A DNA stretch of 38,080 bases from Candidatus Zhuqueibacterota bacterium. GTDB taxonomy: Bacteria > BS750m-G25. The stretch lies in the NCBI GenBank assembly GCA_016783505.1, contig JADHWK010000020.1, forward strand, positions 1 through 38,080. The letters run 5' to 3'. Under the pieces are notes generated by a model, which was not told the origin of the DNA, made no database searches, and worked only from the letters and a program-made list of their open reading frames with translations. Both the position numbers and the translations under genes were made by a program. This document shows, piece by piece, positions 1 to 8,400 of the stretch; position 1 is the first letter of the stretch; each line of letters begins with the position of its first letter.

Positions 1-282
1 AGCAGTGAGAAAATGGACCTGGGGAAATTGATGTTGGGTTTGGCATACCATATCAAAGCAATAATCTGCAGCGATTTTAATTGGAATCCCCTCAGGCAAC
101 AAGGAAATACTATTACCTCGACCCACACCGATATCTAAAGCGCATTTGAAAGATTTATACGGCAATGTCTGAAGTAAATATTGAATGGCCAGGTTTTCTT
201 TCTCAAGAAAGAACGAGAAACCCGGAATTTGACGAAGCGATTGATAAAATGACGATTGTAGTGTCCAGATAACCTTTGACAT
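1..282 (-). CDS. Class I SAM-dependent methyltransferase, N-terminal part (runs off window)
   Basis: The frame is open for 94 codons from an ATG at 282 to the window edge, with in-frame stops (TAG, TAA) just upstream of the start, so the N-terminus is complete and the C-terminus lies outside. Residues 48-59 read ALDIGVGRGNSI, a glycine-rich SAM-binding motif I (D50, G52, G54, G56) after an amphipathic N-terminal stretch. About 20 residues later comes AADYCFDMV, fitting the acidic second strand of the Rossmann-like fold. The substrate cannot be told from this portion. No clear ribosome binding site precedes the ATG. The fold assignment is fairly sure; anything more specific is not supported. 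Confidence 0.72.
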   Translation of the reverse strand, partial: MSKVIWTLQSSFYQSLRQIPGFSFFLEKENLAIQYLLQTLPYKSFKCALDIGVGRGNSISLLPEGIPIKIAADYCFDMVCQTQHQFPQVHFLTA

Positions 283-696
283 AGTAAATGTAATTGTGAA
301 TTACTACATCAAAATCCTATTTTTCCGATAGACCATTTTGCGACCATACAACTTTTTATGAATGTGTTACCAGATAGCACGGGCCATGACTATTTTTTCG
401 AGGTCATTTCCTTATCTGATAAGATTGTCTAGCGGATTTTTTGACTAGCGCGGATAACCTCCTGCTCAATAAATGGCATTTAGCACCAATGATCTTGACT
501 ACCCGACCGAAAGCAGAATGCAAGGTTTATCTTCGGGGAAAGCTAGCAATTTTGAATTGTTTTGTAATCCAATCCCTAAGTTTATACATTTTCTTTATTA
601 CAATTATCTCTTTTGTTGCTTTTGTTACTTAAATTATTTTCTTAAGTATTTTTTTTGCACGAACCCTGATATGATGTTGATGACGTAGTCTAAAAC
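283..696. other. Spacer without recognisable gene (about 410 bp)
   Basis: This AT-rich stretch separates the ADP-ribosylglycohydrolase from the partial methyltransferase. The only frames are short plus-strand ones with no recognisable content. On the minus strand there are a few open runs of 15-40 codons without a start/RBS combination or recognisable sequence. It presumably holds the promoter of the methyltransferase, but I see no convincing -35/-10 pair. Positions 430-462 contain two near-copies of a CTAGCGGAT-like motif whose meaning is unknown. Confidence 0.4.
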
Positions 697-1692
697 TCAG
701 GATTTCTTTTTTATCTGCTCAAGGGTTATTTCATAGAGCTTTTGTCCCAGTTCTCGCAAAGCGGTGGCATCTTTCACACCGGAAGCTAGGCGTATGGGTA
801 TGTCACCAAAGCCGTTGTGAGCCCCTGAAATAGCCCCGGCGATAGCTCCGGTGGTATCCACATCCCCCCCGGTAAGGATTACTTTGCTCAGGGTAGTGGT
901 GAAATCATCGGGGTGCATCAGAAAATAATAAAGCACTATTAGAACGGTAGGAATGACATAAGCGGTAATTCTACCGTTCCAGCTCCCCTTGAAGGAGTCG
1001 ATCTGGCCCAGATCTATGATGTGCTGAACGGCCTGTTCCTCATCTTCACCCAGCCATGTCCCCAGGTTTTTGATCTGGGCGGCGAACTCCTCGTTAATAT
1101 CCGAGCATACGCTATGGAGAAGGTCAATCAATTCCACGGGGTCAACCCTGGGATGGGTAATCCCGTAGGCTACTGTTGAGGCGACCACCGCAGCCCCGGC
1201 CACTGCCCGTCTATCCCTGTGGGTGATGATAGAAGCGATAGTGGCGCTTTCAGGGATCATTTCCGTCTCATCGAAGTGCCACAGGCCGATGGGACCGGCT
1301 CGCATGGCGGTGCCGTTGCCCGCCTGGCCCGGTGGGGCTCCACATTGGTCCCATGTTTTTTTGCCCTCTAAATACTCCCGCATGGCAAAGGACGAGGCCC
1401 CGCCGGCCCCGATAATCGTGCCCCTCTCCCAGAGTCTTGAAAACCGTCGAGTAATATCGGGACCATCTATCGCCCTTTTTGCGATAATGGATTCAGCCAG
1501 GACTATGGTGAGCTGGGTATCATCCGTGTATTGTCCTTTAGGATAAGTGGGCAGATCCCGAAATCCTGCCAGCAGCTCCTTGGCCGTCATCCCGGTGGGG
1601 ATACGCCGTCCCTCAAACGGCGCCCCCAAGGCGTCCCCCACCGCCGTCCCGATGATGCAGCCGGTAAACTTATTCTGAAGATCTGTAATCAT
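697..1692 (-). CDS. ADP-ribosylglycohydrolase family protein (DraG/ARH-like)
   Basis: Predicted to remove ADP-ribose from a modified protein or small molecule in the cytoplasm, using a binuclear Mg centre. Numbered from the ATG at 1692, the N-terminal motif GTAVGDALGAPFEG is at about 15-28, the metal-binding TDDT at 56-59, and the second metal motif GGDVDTTGA near 275-283 (D277, D279, T280). GNGTAMR near 125-131 is also typical. All metal ligands expected for the family are present, so it should be active. I prefer the ATG at 1692 (331 aa) over an in-frame TTG at 1698 because AGGGG lies 6 nt before the ATG and would abut the TTG. It follows the SAM hydrolase gene by about 30 bp, probably in one transcript. 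No ADP-ribosyltransferase or nitrogenase partner is nearby, so the substrate is unknown. Confidence 0.9.
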   Translation of the reverse strand: MITDLQNKFTGCIIGTAVGDALGAPFEGRRIPTGMTAKELLAGFRDLPTYPKGQYTDDTQLTIVLAESIIAKRAIDGPDITRRFSRLWERGTIIGAGGASSFAMREYLEGKKTWDQCGAPPGQAGNGTAMRAGPIGLWHFDETEMIPESATIASIITHRDRRAVAGAAVVASTVAYGITHPRVDPVELIDLLHSVCSDINEEFAAQIKNLGTWLGEDEEQAVQHIIDLGQIDSFKGSWNGRITAYVIPTVLIVLYYFLMHPDDFTTTLSKVILTGGDVDTTGAIAGAISGAHNGFGDIPIRLASGVKDATALRELGQKLYEITLEQIKKKS

Positions 1693-1721
1693 GGGCAACC
1701 CCTAATTTCTATGATTTCTCA

Positions 1722-2516
1722 CTAAATCGTTTGGAAGACGACTTCAAATTGGTCCCCAATGTTCATCCCCAGAGATTCACTGGCCCGGTTCTGTTTTAGT
1801 GATATCTCCAGAAAGCCCGTACTTCCCCACAGGGCGAAGGGGACCCCTTCTGTTCCCTCCTCATAACTGGAGAGAATTTTCCGGATTTTATGCCCTCTTA
1901 TGGAAAGGTTTATTTCATTTTCATAAAGCTGCGGAACATCCCTTTCCCGAACGTTAGTGATCATATTGCCAAAACGGTCAATGTGAACGACCCTGCCGAT
2001 GATCTTTTGTCCCCGTCTTTGGGGAAAGAGATCGCCCAACTCCTGGATTTCGGGGATGGGAGGGCCGAAGTCTTCTACTGGAATCCCCAGGGATAGGTGA
2101 GCAGCCGCCGGGCTGAAGATGTCCCGACCGTGAAAGGTAGAACTGATCCCGGGGAGGGAATAGGTTTGGTTGGAGATTTCAACGATTTTTCTAGGTCTTT
2201 CCTCATCCAATACCAGGGTGAGCACCCCATTATCCGGACCTATGAAGCAGTAGTTATCTGTCTTAACCACAATCGCCCTGCGACCCCCCCCTACTCCGGG
2301 ATCAATAACGACGAGATGAATCGTCCCCCTGGGAAAGAAATAGTAGGCCGAATAGACCTGGTAGGCCCCGCTTAAGATACAATGACTCTTTACTCCGTGG
2401 GTTAAATCCACAATCTGTGCCCGGGGATTGATCTTTAAGATAACCCCCTTCATTACGCCTACATAAGGGTCATGGTAGCCAAAATCGGTGGTCAGGGTAA
2501 TAACGCGAGAGGTCAT
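1722..2516 (-). CDS. SAM hydrolase / SAM hydroxide adenosyltransferase (DUF62 family)
   Basis: Family members cleave S-adenosylmethionine with water to adenosine and methionine; the fluorinase and chlorinase are relatives. Numbered from the ATG at 2516 (264 aa), the N-terminal TTDFGYHDPYVGVMKG motif is at 9-24, VVIDPGVG near 69-76, FIGPDNG near 91-97, and FHGRDIFSPAAAHL near 128-141. The Asp-Arg-His triad of characterised members is matched by D72, R79 and H129. An in-frame TTG at 2525 is the alternative start; neither has a clear Shine-Dalgarno sequence. The ADP-ribosylglycohydrolase gene follows closely on the same strand. The halogenase activity is unlikely on general grounds; hydrolase is the default call. 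Confidence 0.9.
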   Translation of the reverse strand: MTSRVITLTTDFGYHDPYVGVMKGVILKINPRAQIVDLTHGVKSHCILSGAYQVYSAYYFFPRGTIHLVVIDPGVGGGRRAIVVKTDNYCFIGPDNGVLTLVLDEERPRKIVEISNQTYSLPGISSTFHGRDIFSPAAAHLSLGIPVEDFGPPIPEIQELGDLFPQRRGQKIIGRVVHIDRFGNMITNVRERDVPQLYENEINLSIRGHKIRKILSSYEEGTEGVPFALWGSTGFLEISLKQNRASESLGMNIGDQFEVVFQTI

Positions 2517-2729
2517 ATTATTCAAGTTAATAATCGGAATTGTTTAGCTATCTGAAGTTGGAAAGTAGCAGAGGAGATAAGGAGCAGGGGAGAAAAAAAT
2601 CCCTATTTTCTTTTCCCACTTGTTCCTCCCTGGCCGTGGCCGGCTACGGGCAGGCTGCCCCCTTGCACCCCTGCTCTTCAATTCTGATAACTTCTTATTC
2701 GTTATCAACTTCACATAGTTAAACTGATA
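2517..2729. repeat. Spacer with dispersed 30-bp repeat copy and purine tract
   Basis: Positions 2698-2727 match the reverse complement of 17551-17580 at 28 of 30 bases (core AACTTCACATAG). A purine-rich run at 2568-2600 (GCAGAGGAGATAAGG, then GAGCAGGGGAG) resembles pyrimidine runs at 17620-17660 and 20435-20470 read on the other strand. A small GGGCAG/CTGCCC hairpin lies near 2648-2660. No gene is seen. Confidence 0.6.
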
Positions 2730-3098
2730 CTAATACTCAATATTTTCGGGCATCTTTTGGCTGAAAGGAATATGGGCGGGCGCTTTGAAAATACGTGTGG
2801 TCATAATCTCTATCATGAGCCCGTATGCCAGACTTAATAGCAATAATTGGACAGTATGCTGGGGCCAGAAGAGGACGATAATAGGCAGGCTACCCACCAG
2901 ACCCATTAGTACTCCGTGCAAGGTGTGATGAAGTTTAAGCCGACTGATCCCGATCATAAAACCGATCAAACCCCGGCTGGTCACGATAAACCAGAAATGG
3001 GCCGCTCCCACATCCTCCCAGCCCCCCTTGGTGATGCGGACCGCCTCGTAAAACCCAGCCGCCAGGGCCAGGATGATGGGAATTAACAGCCGTTTCAT
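2730..3098 (-). CDS. Small hypothetical integral membrane protein (122 aa)
   Basis: Not recognised as a named family. Four hydrophobic segments can be drawn at about 4-20, 35-52, 61-79 and 83-100, leaving a soluble tail of about 20 residues rich in Pro and polar residues. The charged loop after the first helix (RITKGGWED) and the HH pair at 57-58 are the main polar features. The ATG at 3098 is supported by AGGGAGG about 8 nt upstream. A perfect palindrome at 3125-3146 separates it from the upstream DUF59 gene. Function unknown; a cytoplasmic-membrane location is inferred from hydrophobicity only. Confidence 0.65.
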   Translation of the reverse strand: MKRLLIPIILALAAGFYEAVRITKGGWEDVGAAHFWFIVTSRGLIGFMIGISRLKLHHTLHGVLMGLVGSLPIIVLFWPQHTVQLLLLSLAYGLMIEIMTTRIFKAPAHIPFSQKMPENIEY

Positions 3099-3119
3099 TG
3101 GCGTTCCCTCCCTTCGGGA

Positions 3120-3146
3120 AAATATTCCGGGTTTAAAAACCCGGAA
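3120..3146 (-). terminator. Possible intrinsic terminator after the DUF59 gene
   Basis: A perfect 10-bp inverted repeat, TTCCGGGTTT then two bases then AAACCCGGAA (3125-3146), lies 3' of the DUF59 gene. On the minus strand it is followed by ATATTTTCCC. The T-run is short, so it may instead be a dispersed palindrome. Confidence 0.45.
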
Positions 3147-3191
3147 GAAATGTCGTCCCCAAGCTTTTGGATGTCACATCCGCTCTGGGAC

Positions 3192-3524
3192 CTAAGCCCG
3201 GGCGGGCCGGTATTGAACATCTTGGACTTCCACATCCACTTTACCTACCCCGGAAATAGCGTTTATCTTCCGGTCCACCTCTTCGGCGATCTCCCTTAAT
3301 ATCTCATCCCGGCGGGGGTGGCACATCCAGTGGATGATGGGTCGATGGAAGACCAATTTCACCGAGATATCGTTCCCCACCGCCCCTACATCCTGGACGA
3401 TACCGAAGGATACGATGTTCCGGGAATAACCGGGGTATTTGATCCCGGAAAGCAACCTTAAAACTTCATCCTTGGAGATCATTTTGACCGGTTTCCTTTT
3501 ACGATTATTGTTTTTCCCCATCAT
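3192..3524 (-). CDS. DUF59/MIP18-family protein (iron-sulfur assembly-like domain)
   Basis: The protein carries a MIP18/DUF59 fold, the domain found in SufT-like Fe-S assembly factors and at the N-terminus of Mrp/ApbC. After a basic N-terminal tail, KDEVLRLLSGIKYPGYSRNI (about 18-37) and IVSFGIVQDV fit the family pattern in which a conserved E-x-V-x-x-L helix precedes D-P-E/N-IV-x-L-G-x-V. The usual DPE is replaced by YPGYS, so it is a divergent member and the key Asp is missing. HPRRDEILREIAEEVDRKI forms the second helix and KVDVEV the last strand. The ATG at 3524 has a weak GGGG 7 nt upstream; M15 is an alternative. It starts 12 bp after the upstream gene's stop, so the two are likely co-transcribed. 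Confidence 0.7.
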   Translation of the reverse strand: MMGKNNNRKRKPVKMISKDEVLRLLSGIKYPGYSRNIVSFGIVQDVGAVGNDISVKLVFHRPIIHWMCHPRRDEILREIAEEVDRKINAISGVGKVDVEVQDVQYRPARA

Positions 3525-3536
3525 TGATGACCCCGT

Positions 3537-3878
3537 TTACCCTCGATAGCCCCGCTTATATTTCCATTCCCTTTCGTAAATTTTCATTAAAACCTTTGCG
3601 TACTCCTTTTCAAACCCCTTTTCCCAAAAATCCTTTGCGATGGGATTGTCCTTATACCTTTCTCTCATGAATTCCCGGTTCTCTTTCCGGGTTCCCTCGT
3701 CCCACTTTTTGATCTCGGGCAAAACGTACCGATAAATCTGGGAAGAGAACCCCCGCTCCTGCAGGGCCTTTACGAATTCCTTCTCGGGTAACACGAAAAT
3801 ATTACCCGTATAGTGGTATCTTTTGTTAGGTAGAGCGAACCTATCCATAAACTGCCAAAAACGGGTCGGTGCGATCAT
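3537..3878 (-). CDS. Hypothetical protein, charged and aromatic-rich (113 aa)
   Basis: I do not recognise a family. It has no signal peptide or membrane segment and is unusually rich in Lys, Arg, Glu, Tyr, Phe and Trp. The second half looks helical (KENREFMRERYKDN and EKEYAKVLMKIYEREWKYK). The ATG at 3878 has GAGGG about 4-5 nt upstream. It immediately precedes the DUF59 gene on the same strand with a 12-bp gap, suggesting a two-gene operon. That this frame is coding is supported by the ribosome binding site, the tight spacing and the same-strand context. Confidence 0.6.
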   Translation of the reverse strand: MIAPTRFWQFMDRFALPNKRYHYTGNIFVLPEKEFVKALQERGFSSQIYRYVLPEIKKWDEGTRKENREFMRERYKDNPIAKDFWEKGFEKEYAKVLMKIYEREWKYKRGYRG

Positions 3879-3915
3879 TATTCCCTCTTTTGTTTCACTT
3901 TTTTCAATATTTCAG

Positions 3916-4124
3916 AACCCATGTTGGGGTTAATCCCGATGTTTCGGGATTTTACCTGCCCAACAGCAGGCGGGTAAAAGACTGATGCATTAACTCCTTG
4001 AAATTCAAGGTATTAAACTCGCTTGTCATGGGTTTTATCGGATGGTAATCAATTACCATCCTAAATACCTCTCGGTAAATCCAATAATTTGGATTGACCA
4101 TCCCGATTTGTCGGAATTACTGTA
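3916..4124. repeat. Cluster of nested palindromes in a 280-bp spacer
   Basis: Outer arms AACCCATG (3916-3923) and CATGGGTT (4027-4034) enclose three inner hairpins: ATCCCGA/TCGGGAT (3933-3950, loop TGTT), TTTACCTGCC/GGCGGGTAAA (about 3951-3977) and CCTTGA/TCAAGG (3996-4010). They are followed by GGATGGTAAT/ATTACCATCC (4040-4061), AATCCAA/TTGGATT (4078-4095) and a degenerate copy of the first hairpin near 4102-4117. No coding frame is supported. Confidence 0.65.
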
Positions 4125-4155
4125 GAAAAAATAGGATGGGAATTGATTCATATCC
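4125..4155 (-). terminator. Likely intrinsic terminator of the DHOD-like gene
   Basis: Just after the stop of the DHOD-like gene the minus strand reads an imperfect hairpin (GGATATGAAT/ATTCCCATCC, 4134-4155) followed by TATTTTTT (plus-strand A-run 4126-4131). Its outline resembles the palindrome at the end of lnt (29880-29902). Confidence 0.5.
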
Positions 4156-4160
4156 GACAT

Positions 4161-5150
4161 TTACCGATAACTCTGCAAATTCCTGATATAACAAGCGCGT
4201 TCGAATGCGTCCGGGTTAGCCACTGATTTCTGACTCATGCTGCCTTTTAGCTGGCTAACAGAGGTATATTCATGTTCCTCCATCCAGCACTGCATGTCCT
4301 TCAGGATATCACTGATCCGGGCAATCCCATTCTTTAACAGAGTCGAGCAGACCATGGTAACATCAGCGCCGACCATAAGCATCTTCAATACAGATTCCGC
4401 GTTGTGAATCCCGCCGGTAGCGGCAAGGTTGGCATTGACATGACCATAGAGGATAGCAATCCAACGCAGCGGCAATCGCATATCCTGGGGCGTACTCAGC
4501 AGGATATTAGGCACAACTTCCAGTTTTTCCAGGTCAATGTCCGGTTGGTAAAACCGATTGAATAAAACAAGGGCATCGGCTCCGATTTCGTCCAGCTTTC
4601 TGGCTATCATGGGCATCGAGCTGAAAAAAGGACTCAACTTTATGGCAATTGGGATGGTCGCGATGCTCTTAATGGACTTCAGAATTTCCAAGTAAATCCT
4701 CTCAACATCTGCGGCCGATCGCTTATAATCGGTTGGGATGTAATAGATGTTCAGCTCCAGTGCATCAGCCCCCGCCTCTTCGATCTTACGGGCATAATCT
4801 ATCCAGCCCCCGGTGGTTACCCCGTTTAGACTTCCAATCACAGGGATACCAACCGTTTCCTTCACTTTTCGGATATACTCGAGGTACTCTTCAGGACCGA
4901 GGACGTATTTATCTGTTTCCGGGAAGTAGGTCAGGGCCTCGGCAAAACTCTCTGTTCCCTGGGTGGTATGATAATAAAGTTCCCACTCCTCTTGGGCGAT
5001 TTGTTCCTCAAAGAGGGAATGCAAAACTACCGCCGCCGCCCCAGCATCCTCCATCGCCTTTATATTGTGGATTTCCTCGGAAAGTGGTGAAGCCGAGGGC
5101 ACCAACGGGTTCTTCAGCGGGAGCCCCATATATTTGGTTGATAGGTCCAT
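4161..5150 (-). CDS. Dihydroorotate dehydrogenase-like flavoprotein
   Basis: A TIM-barrel FMN protein of the PyrD/PreA superfamily (329 aa). Visible landmarks are KNPLVPSASPLS at 13-24, GSLNGVTTGGW near 106-116, ALELNIYY with N134 at 130-137, IAIKLSP with K171, and the phosphate-binding TGGIHN at 245-250 near the C-terminus. These match dihydroorotate dehydrogenase-like proteins often encoded next to nifJ, whose substrate is generally unknown. The true PyrD reaction is not assured. The ATG at 5150 has GGAGG about 8 nt upstream. It lies 324 bp downstream of nifJ on the same strand, separated by palindromes. A likely terminator follows. Family assignment is firm; the reaction is not. Confidence 0.88.
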   Translation of the reverse strand: MDLSTKYMGLPLKNPLVPSASPLSEEIHNIKAMEDAGAAAVVLHSLFEEQIAQEEWELYYHTTQGTESFAEALTYFPETDKYVLGPEEYLEYIRKVKETVGIPVIGSLNGVTTGGWIDYARKIEEAGADALELNIYYIPTDYKRSAADVERIYLEILKSIKSIATIPIAIKLSPFFSSMPMIARKLDEIGADALVLFNRFYQPDIDLEKLEVVPNILLSTPQDMRLPLRWIAILYGHVNANLAATGGIHNAESVLKMLMVGADVTMVCSTLLKNGIARISDILKDMQCWMEEHEYTSVSQLKGSMSQKSVANPDAFERACYIRNLQSYR

Positions 5151-5474
5151 TTCATTTTCCTCCTCTGAAATCTTAACTGCTCAGCCACAAAAACAGCAAG
5201 ATTATAGAATAATTCCTTTAATAGAACTTAGCCCCTTAGAGGCAATTCATCAATCCTTAGTCACTCAGGGAAACTCTGTAACATTCGGTTACGTCAATTC
5301 GTCAGGCGCCGGACTGAAGGGTTGCGGTTGCCGGACAACCGATAACCTTTTTACGCAACCTATAAGTCGTCAGGCGGTTGCCTGATGACCAACTAATTTT
5401 GTTAAACTCAATTCTTACAAATTCCCAGACGTACATTTACTCCTTTGTGCCTTGGTGACTTCGTGGCTAAACTA
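5151..5474. repeat. Palindrome-rich nifJ-DHOD spacer
   Basis: No gene is seen. GGTTGCG (5320-5326) pairs with CGCAACC (5354-5360) around an inner GGTTG/CAACC hairpin (5326-5340). A second hairpin, TCAGGC-GGTT-GCCTGA (5370-5385), extends outward to GTC/GAC with one mismatch. Near the nifJ stop, 5440-5466 reads on the minus strand like CACGAAGTCACCAAGGCAC, a spacer motif I recall from many environmental bacterial genomes. A plus-strand frame across 5065-5385 is a shadow of these repeats. Confidence 0.55.
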
Positions 5475-8400
5475 CTACCCGAAATTCATGTTAGCCATTT
5501 GTTCGTAGAGCTTCCAGCGGTTATCCGTTTCCTTTTGAGCGCGTTCCATCAGGCGTTTAGCCGCTTCAGGATGGCTCTTGGTTAACATCTTAAACCGGGT
5601 TTCCAGGTAAGCGTATTCCTTCACCGTGATCTTCGGTGGCTTCGAATCGAGAATGAGTGGATTTTGGCCCTCCTTGGCCCGTTCTGGATTGTAGCGGTAC
5701 AGGGGCCAAGTGCCGCTTTCTACCGCCGCCTGCTGGTGCTCCATTCCTTTGCCCATATCAATGCCGTGGGCGATACAGTGGCAATAGGCGATGATCAGGG
5801 AGGGACCGTCGTAGGCTTCGGCTTCTATTATGGCGCGGACAGTTTGGGCATCATTAGCGCCCATGGCAATCTGGGCCACATAAACATAACCATAGTTCAT
5901 GACCATCATTCCCAGGTCTTTGCGGGGCTGCGGTTTGCCGGCGGCGGCAAACTTGGCCACCGCCCCCAGCGGGGTCGCCTTCGAGCATTGACCGCCAGTG
6001 TTGGAATACACCCCAGTATCCAAAACCAATAGATTCACGTTGCGGCCGGATGCCAGAACGTGATCCAGACCGCCGTAGCCGATGTCGTAAGCCCAGCCGT
6101 CCCCCCCCATGGCCCATACACTCTTTTTCACTAAGGAGTCGGCTATACTGGACAGGTTTTTGGCGTAGATTGAATCCAGCTTTTCCAGTTTCTTTTTTAA
6201 CCGCTCGACCCGCTGGCGCTGAGCCCCAATTCCGGCTTCATCGGATTGATCGGCCTCCCGAATGACCCTCACCAGATCTTCACCAATTTGAACTATTAGC
6301 TTTTCTAGCAGCTCCAATGCAAATTCCTTTTGTTTATCTAAGGTTAGTCGGAAACCAAAGGCAAACTCGGCACACTCTTCGAACAGGGAATTATTCCAGG
6401 CTGGTCCCCGGCCATCCTTGTTTATTGCCCAGGGGGTGGTCGGTAGATTGCCCCCATAGATAGAGGAGCATCCCGTAGCGTTGCCAATGATGGCCCGATC
6501 GCCGAAAAGCTGACTGATAAGCTTAACATACGGGGTTTCGCCGCATCCCGCACAGGCACCCGAATACTCAAAAAGGGGCTGAAGGAACTGCGAACCTTTG
6601 ACGGAATTGATTTTTACACGACTCCGGTCCACATCCGGTATCTTTAAGAAAAATTCGTAGTTCTTGCGTTCTTGATAACGCAGCGGAGGCTGGGGAATCA
6701 TATTGATGGCCCTCAGACGTGTATCCTGTTTGTTTTTGACAGGACAGACCTCCACGCACAATTCGCATCCGGTGCAGTCCTCCGGGGCCACCTGGAGGGT
6801 ATATTTCATACCCTTGAAGTCCTTGGCCCGATAATCGGCAGACCTGAAGGTTTCCGGGGCCTTTCCCAGATATTTCTCGTCATAGACCTTGGGACGGATG
6901 GCAGCATGGGGGCAGACCAACGAACATTTGCCGCACTGGATGCATATCTTCTCGTCCCAAACCGGGATTTCCAGGGCGATATTCCGCTTCTCCCATTGGG
7001 TGGTAGCGATTGCGAAGGTCCCATCTTCTGGCATAGCTCCGACGGGCAACGCCTCCCCATCGGCAGAGATGATCTTGGCCAGTACGTTTTTGACATAGTC
7101 CGGTGCCCCATCGGACACCACCGGGGGCATTTCAATTCTGCTGGTAACCCGGTCATGAACCGGAATCTCGTGCAGGTTGACCAGGGCCTGATCCACGGCG
7201 TTGAAGTTCATTCGAACGACCTTATCACCCTTACCCCCATAGGTCTTTTTAATGGAATCCTTGATGGCCTGAATGGCTTCGTCCTTGGGCAGCACCCCGG
7301 ATATGGCAAAGAAGCAGGTCTGCATGATGGTGTTGATGCGCTGTCCCATGCCGGTCTCCTTGGCAACCTTATATCCATCAATGATATAGAATTTCATCTT
7401 CTTTTCGATAAGCTGCTTTTGAACCTTCTTTGGAAGCGTATCCCATACCCCTTCCGGTTTCGCCTGGGTATTCAGAAGGAAAGTCGCCCCTTCTACCGCA
7501 TCTCGCAACATATCGTACTTTTCCAGAAAAACTGTCTGATGGCAGGCGATGAAATTCGCCTTGTTTATCAGATAGCTCGAATGGATGGGGCGCGGCCCAA
7601 ACCGTAAATGTGATGTGGTCCTGGCCCCGGCCTTCCTCGAATCGTAAACGAAATATCCCTGGGCATAATAATCGGTCCCTTCCCCGATGATCTTGATAGA
7701 GTTCTTATTGGCGCTAACTGTTCCATCCGCCCCAAGCCCGAAAAACAGGCCCCTGATGACATCATCGCCTTCAGTGGTAAACGATGGGTCATAGCTTAAG
7801 CTGGTATGTGTAATGTCGTCTTCAATCCCGATGGTGAAGCGATTTTTCGGTGTCTCTTTCGCCAATTCGTCAAAGACCCCTTTTACCATGGCCGGGGTGA
7901 ACTCCTTGGAAGATAAGCCATAGCGGCCGCCGATGATCCGGGGGAATTTATCGAATGGGGGTGTTCCCGAGGCCATTGATTCGCTGATGGCAGTAACTAC
8001 GTCCTTGTAGAGCGGCTCACCCTCAGCACCCGGTTCTTTAGTCCGATCCAGGACAGCAATGGCTTTCACCGTGGTTGGAAGGGCATTAATGAAATGTTTG
8101 GTCGAGAAAGGGCGGTAGAGACGAACCTTTAGTAAGCCAACTTTTTCACCCTTAGCCTCAAGATATTCCACGGTTTCAAGGGCGGCTTCGGCCCCGGATC
8201 CCATCATCACGATTACCCTCTCCGCATTCTCAGGACCAACATAATCAAAGATGTGATAACGCCGTCCAACTATCCCAGCAAACTTATCCATCGTCTCTTG
8301 AACGATCTCTGTACAGGCAAGGTAGTAAGGGTTGCAACGCTCCCGGGCCTGGAAAAAGACGTCCGGATTCTGGGATGAACCCCTGAGGACAGGATGTTCC

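Noticed and set aside
697-2516. ADP-ribosylglycohydrolase and SAM hydrolase as a phage-defence pair
   Set aside because: Both are common housekeeping-type families, and no ADP-ribosyltransferase, nuclease or mobile-element context supports a defence role.
4733-5385. Plus-strand frames over the DHOD-like gene start and its spacer
   Set aside because: They read through the antisense of a conserved enzyme and through palindromes; the products are Pro/Arg-rich nonsense.
6672-7607. Long plus-strand frame of 311 codons
   Set aside because: It lies wholly antisense to the ferredoxin and linker part of nifJ, has no RBS or recognisable domain, and the opposite strand encodes clear PFOR motifs.
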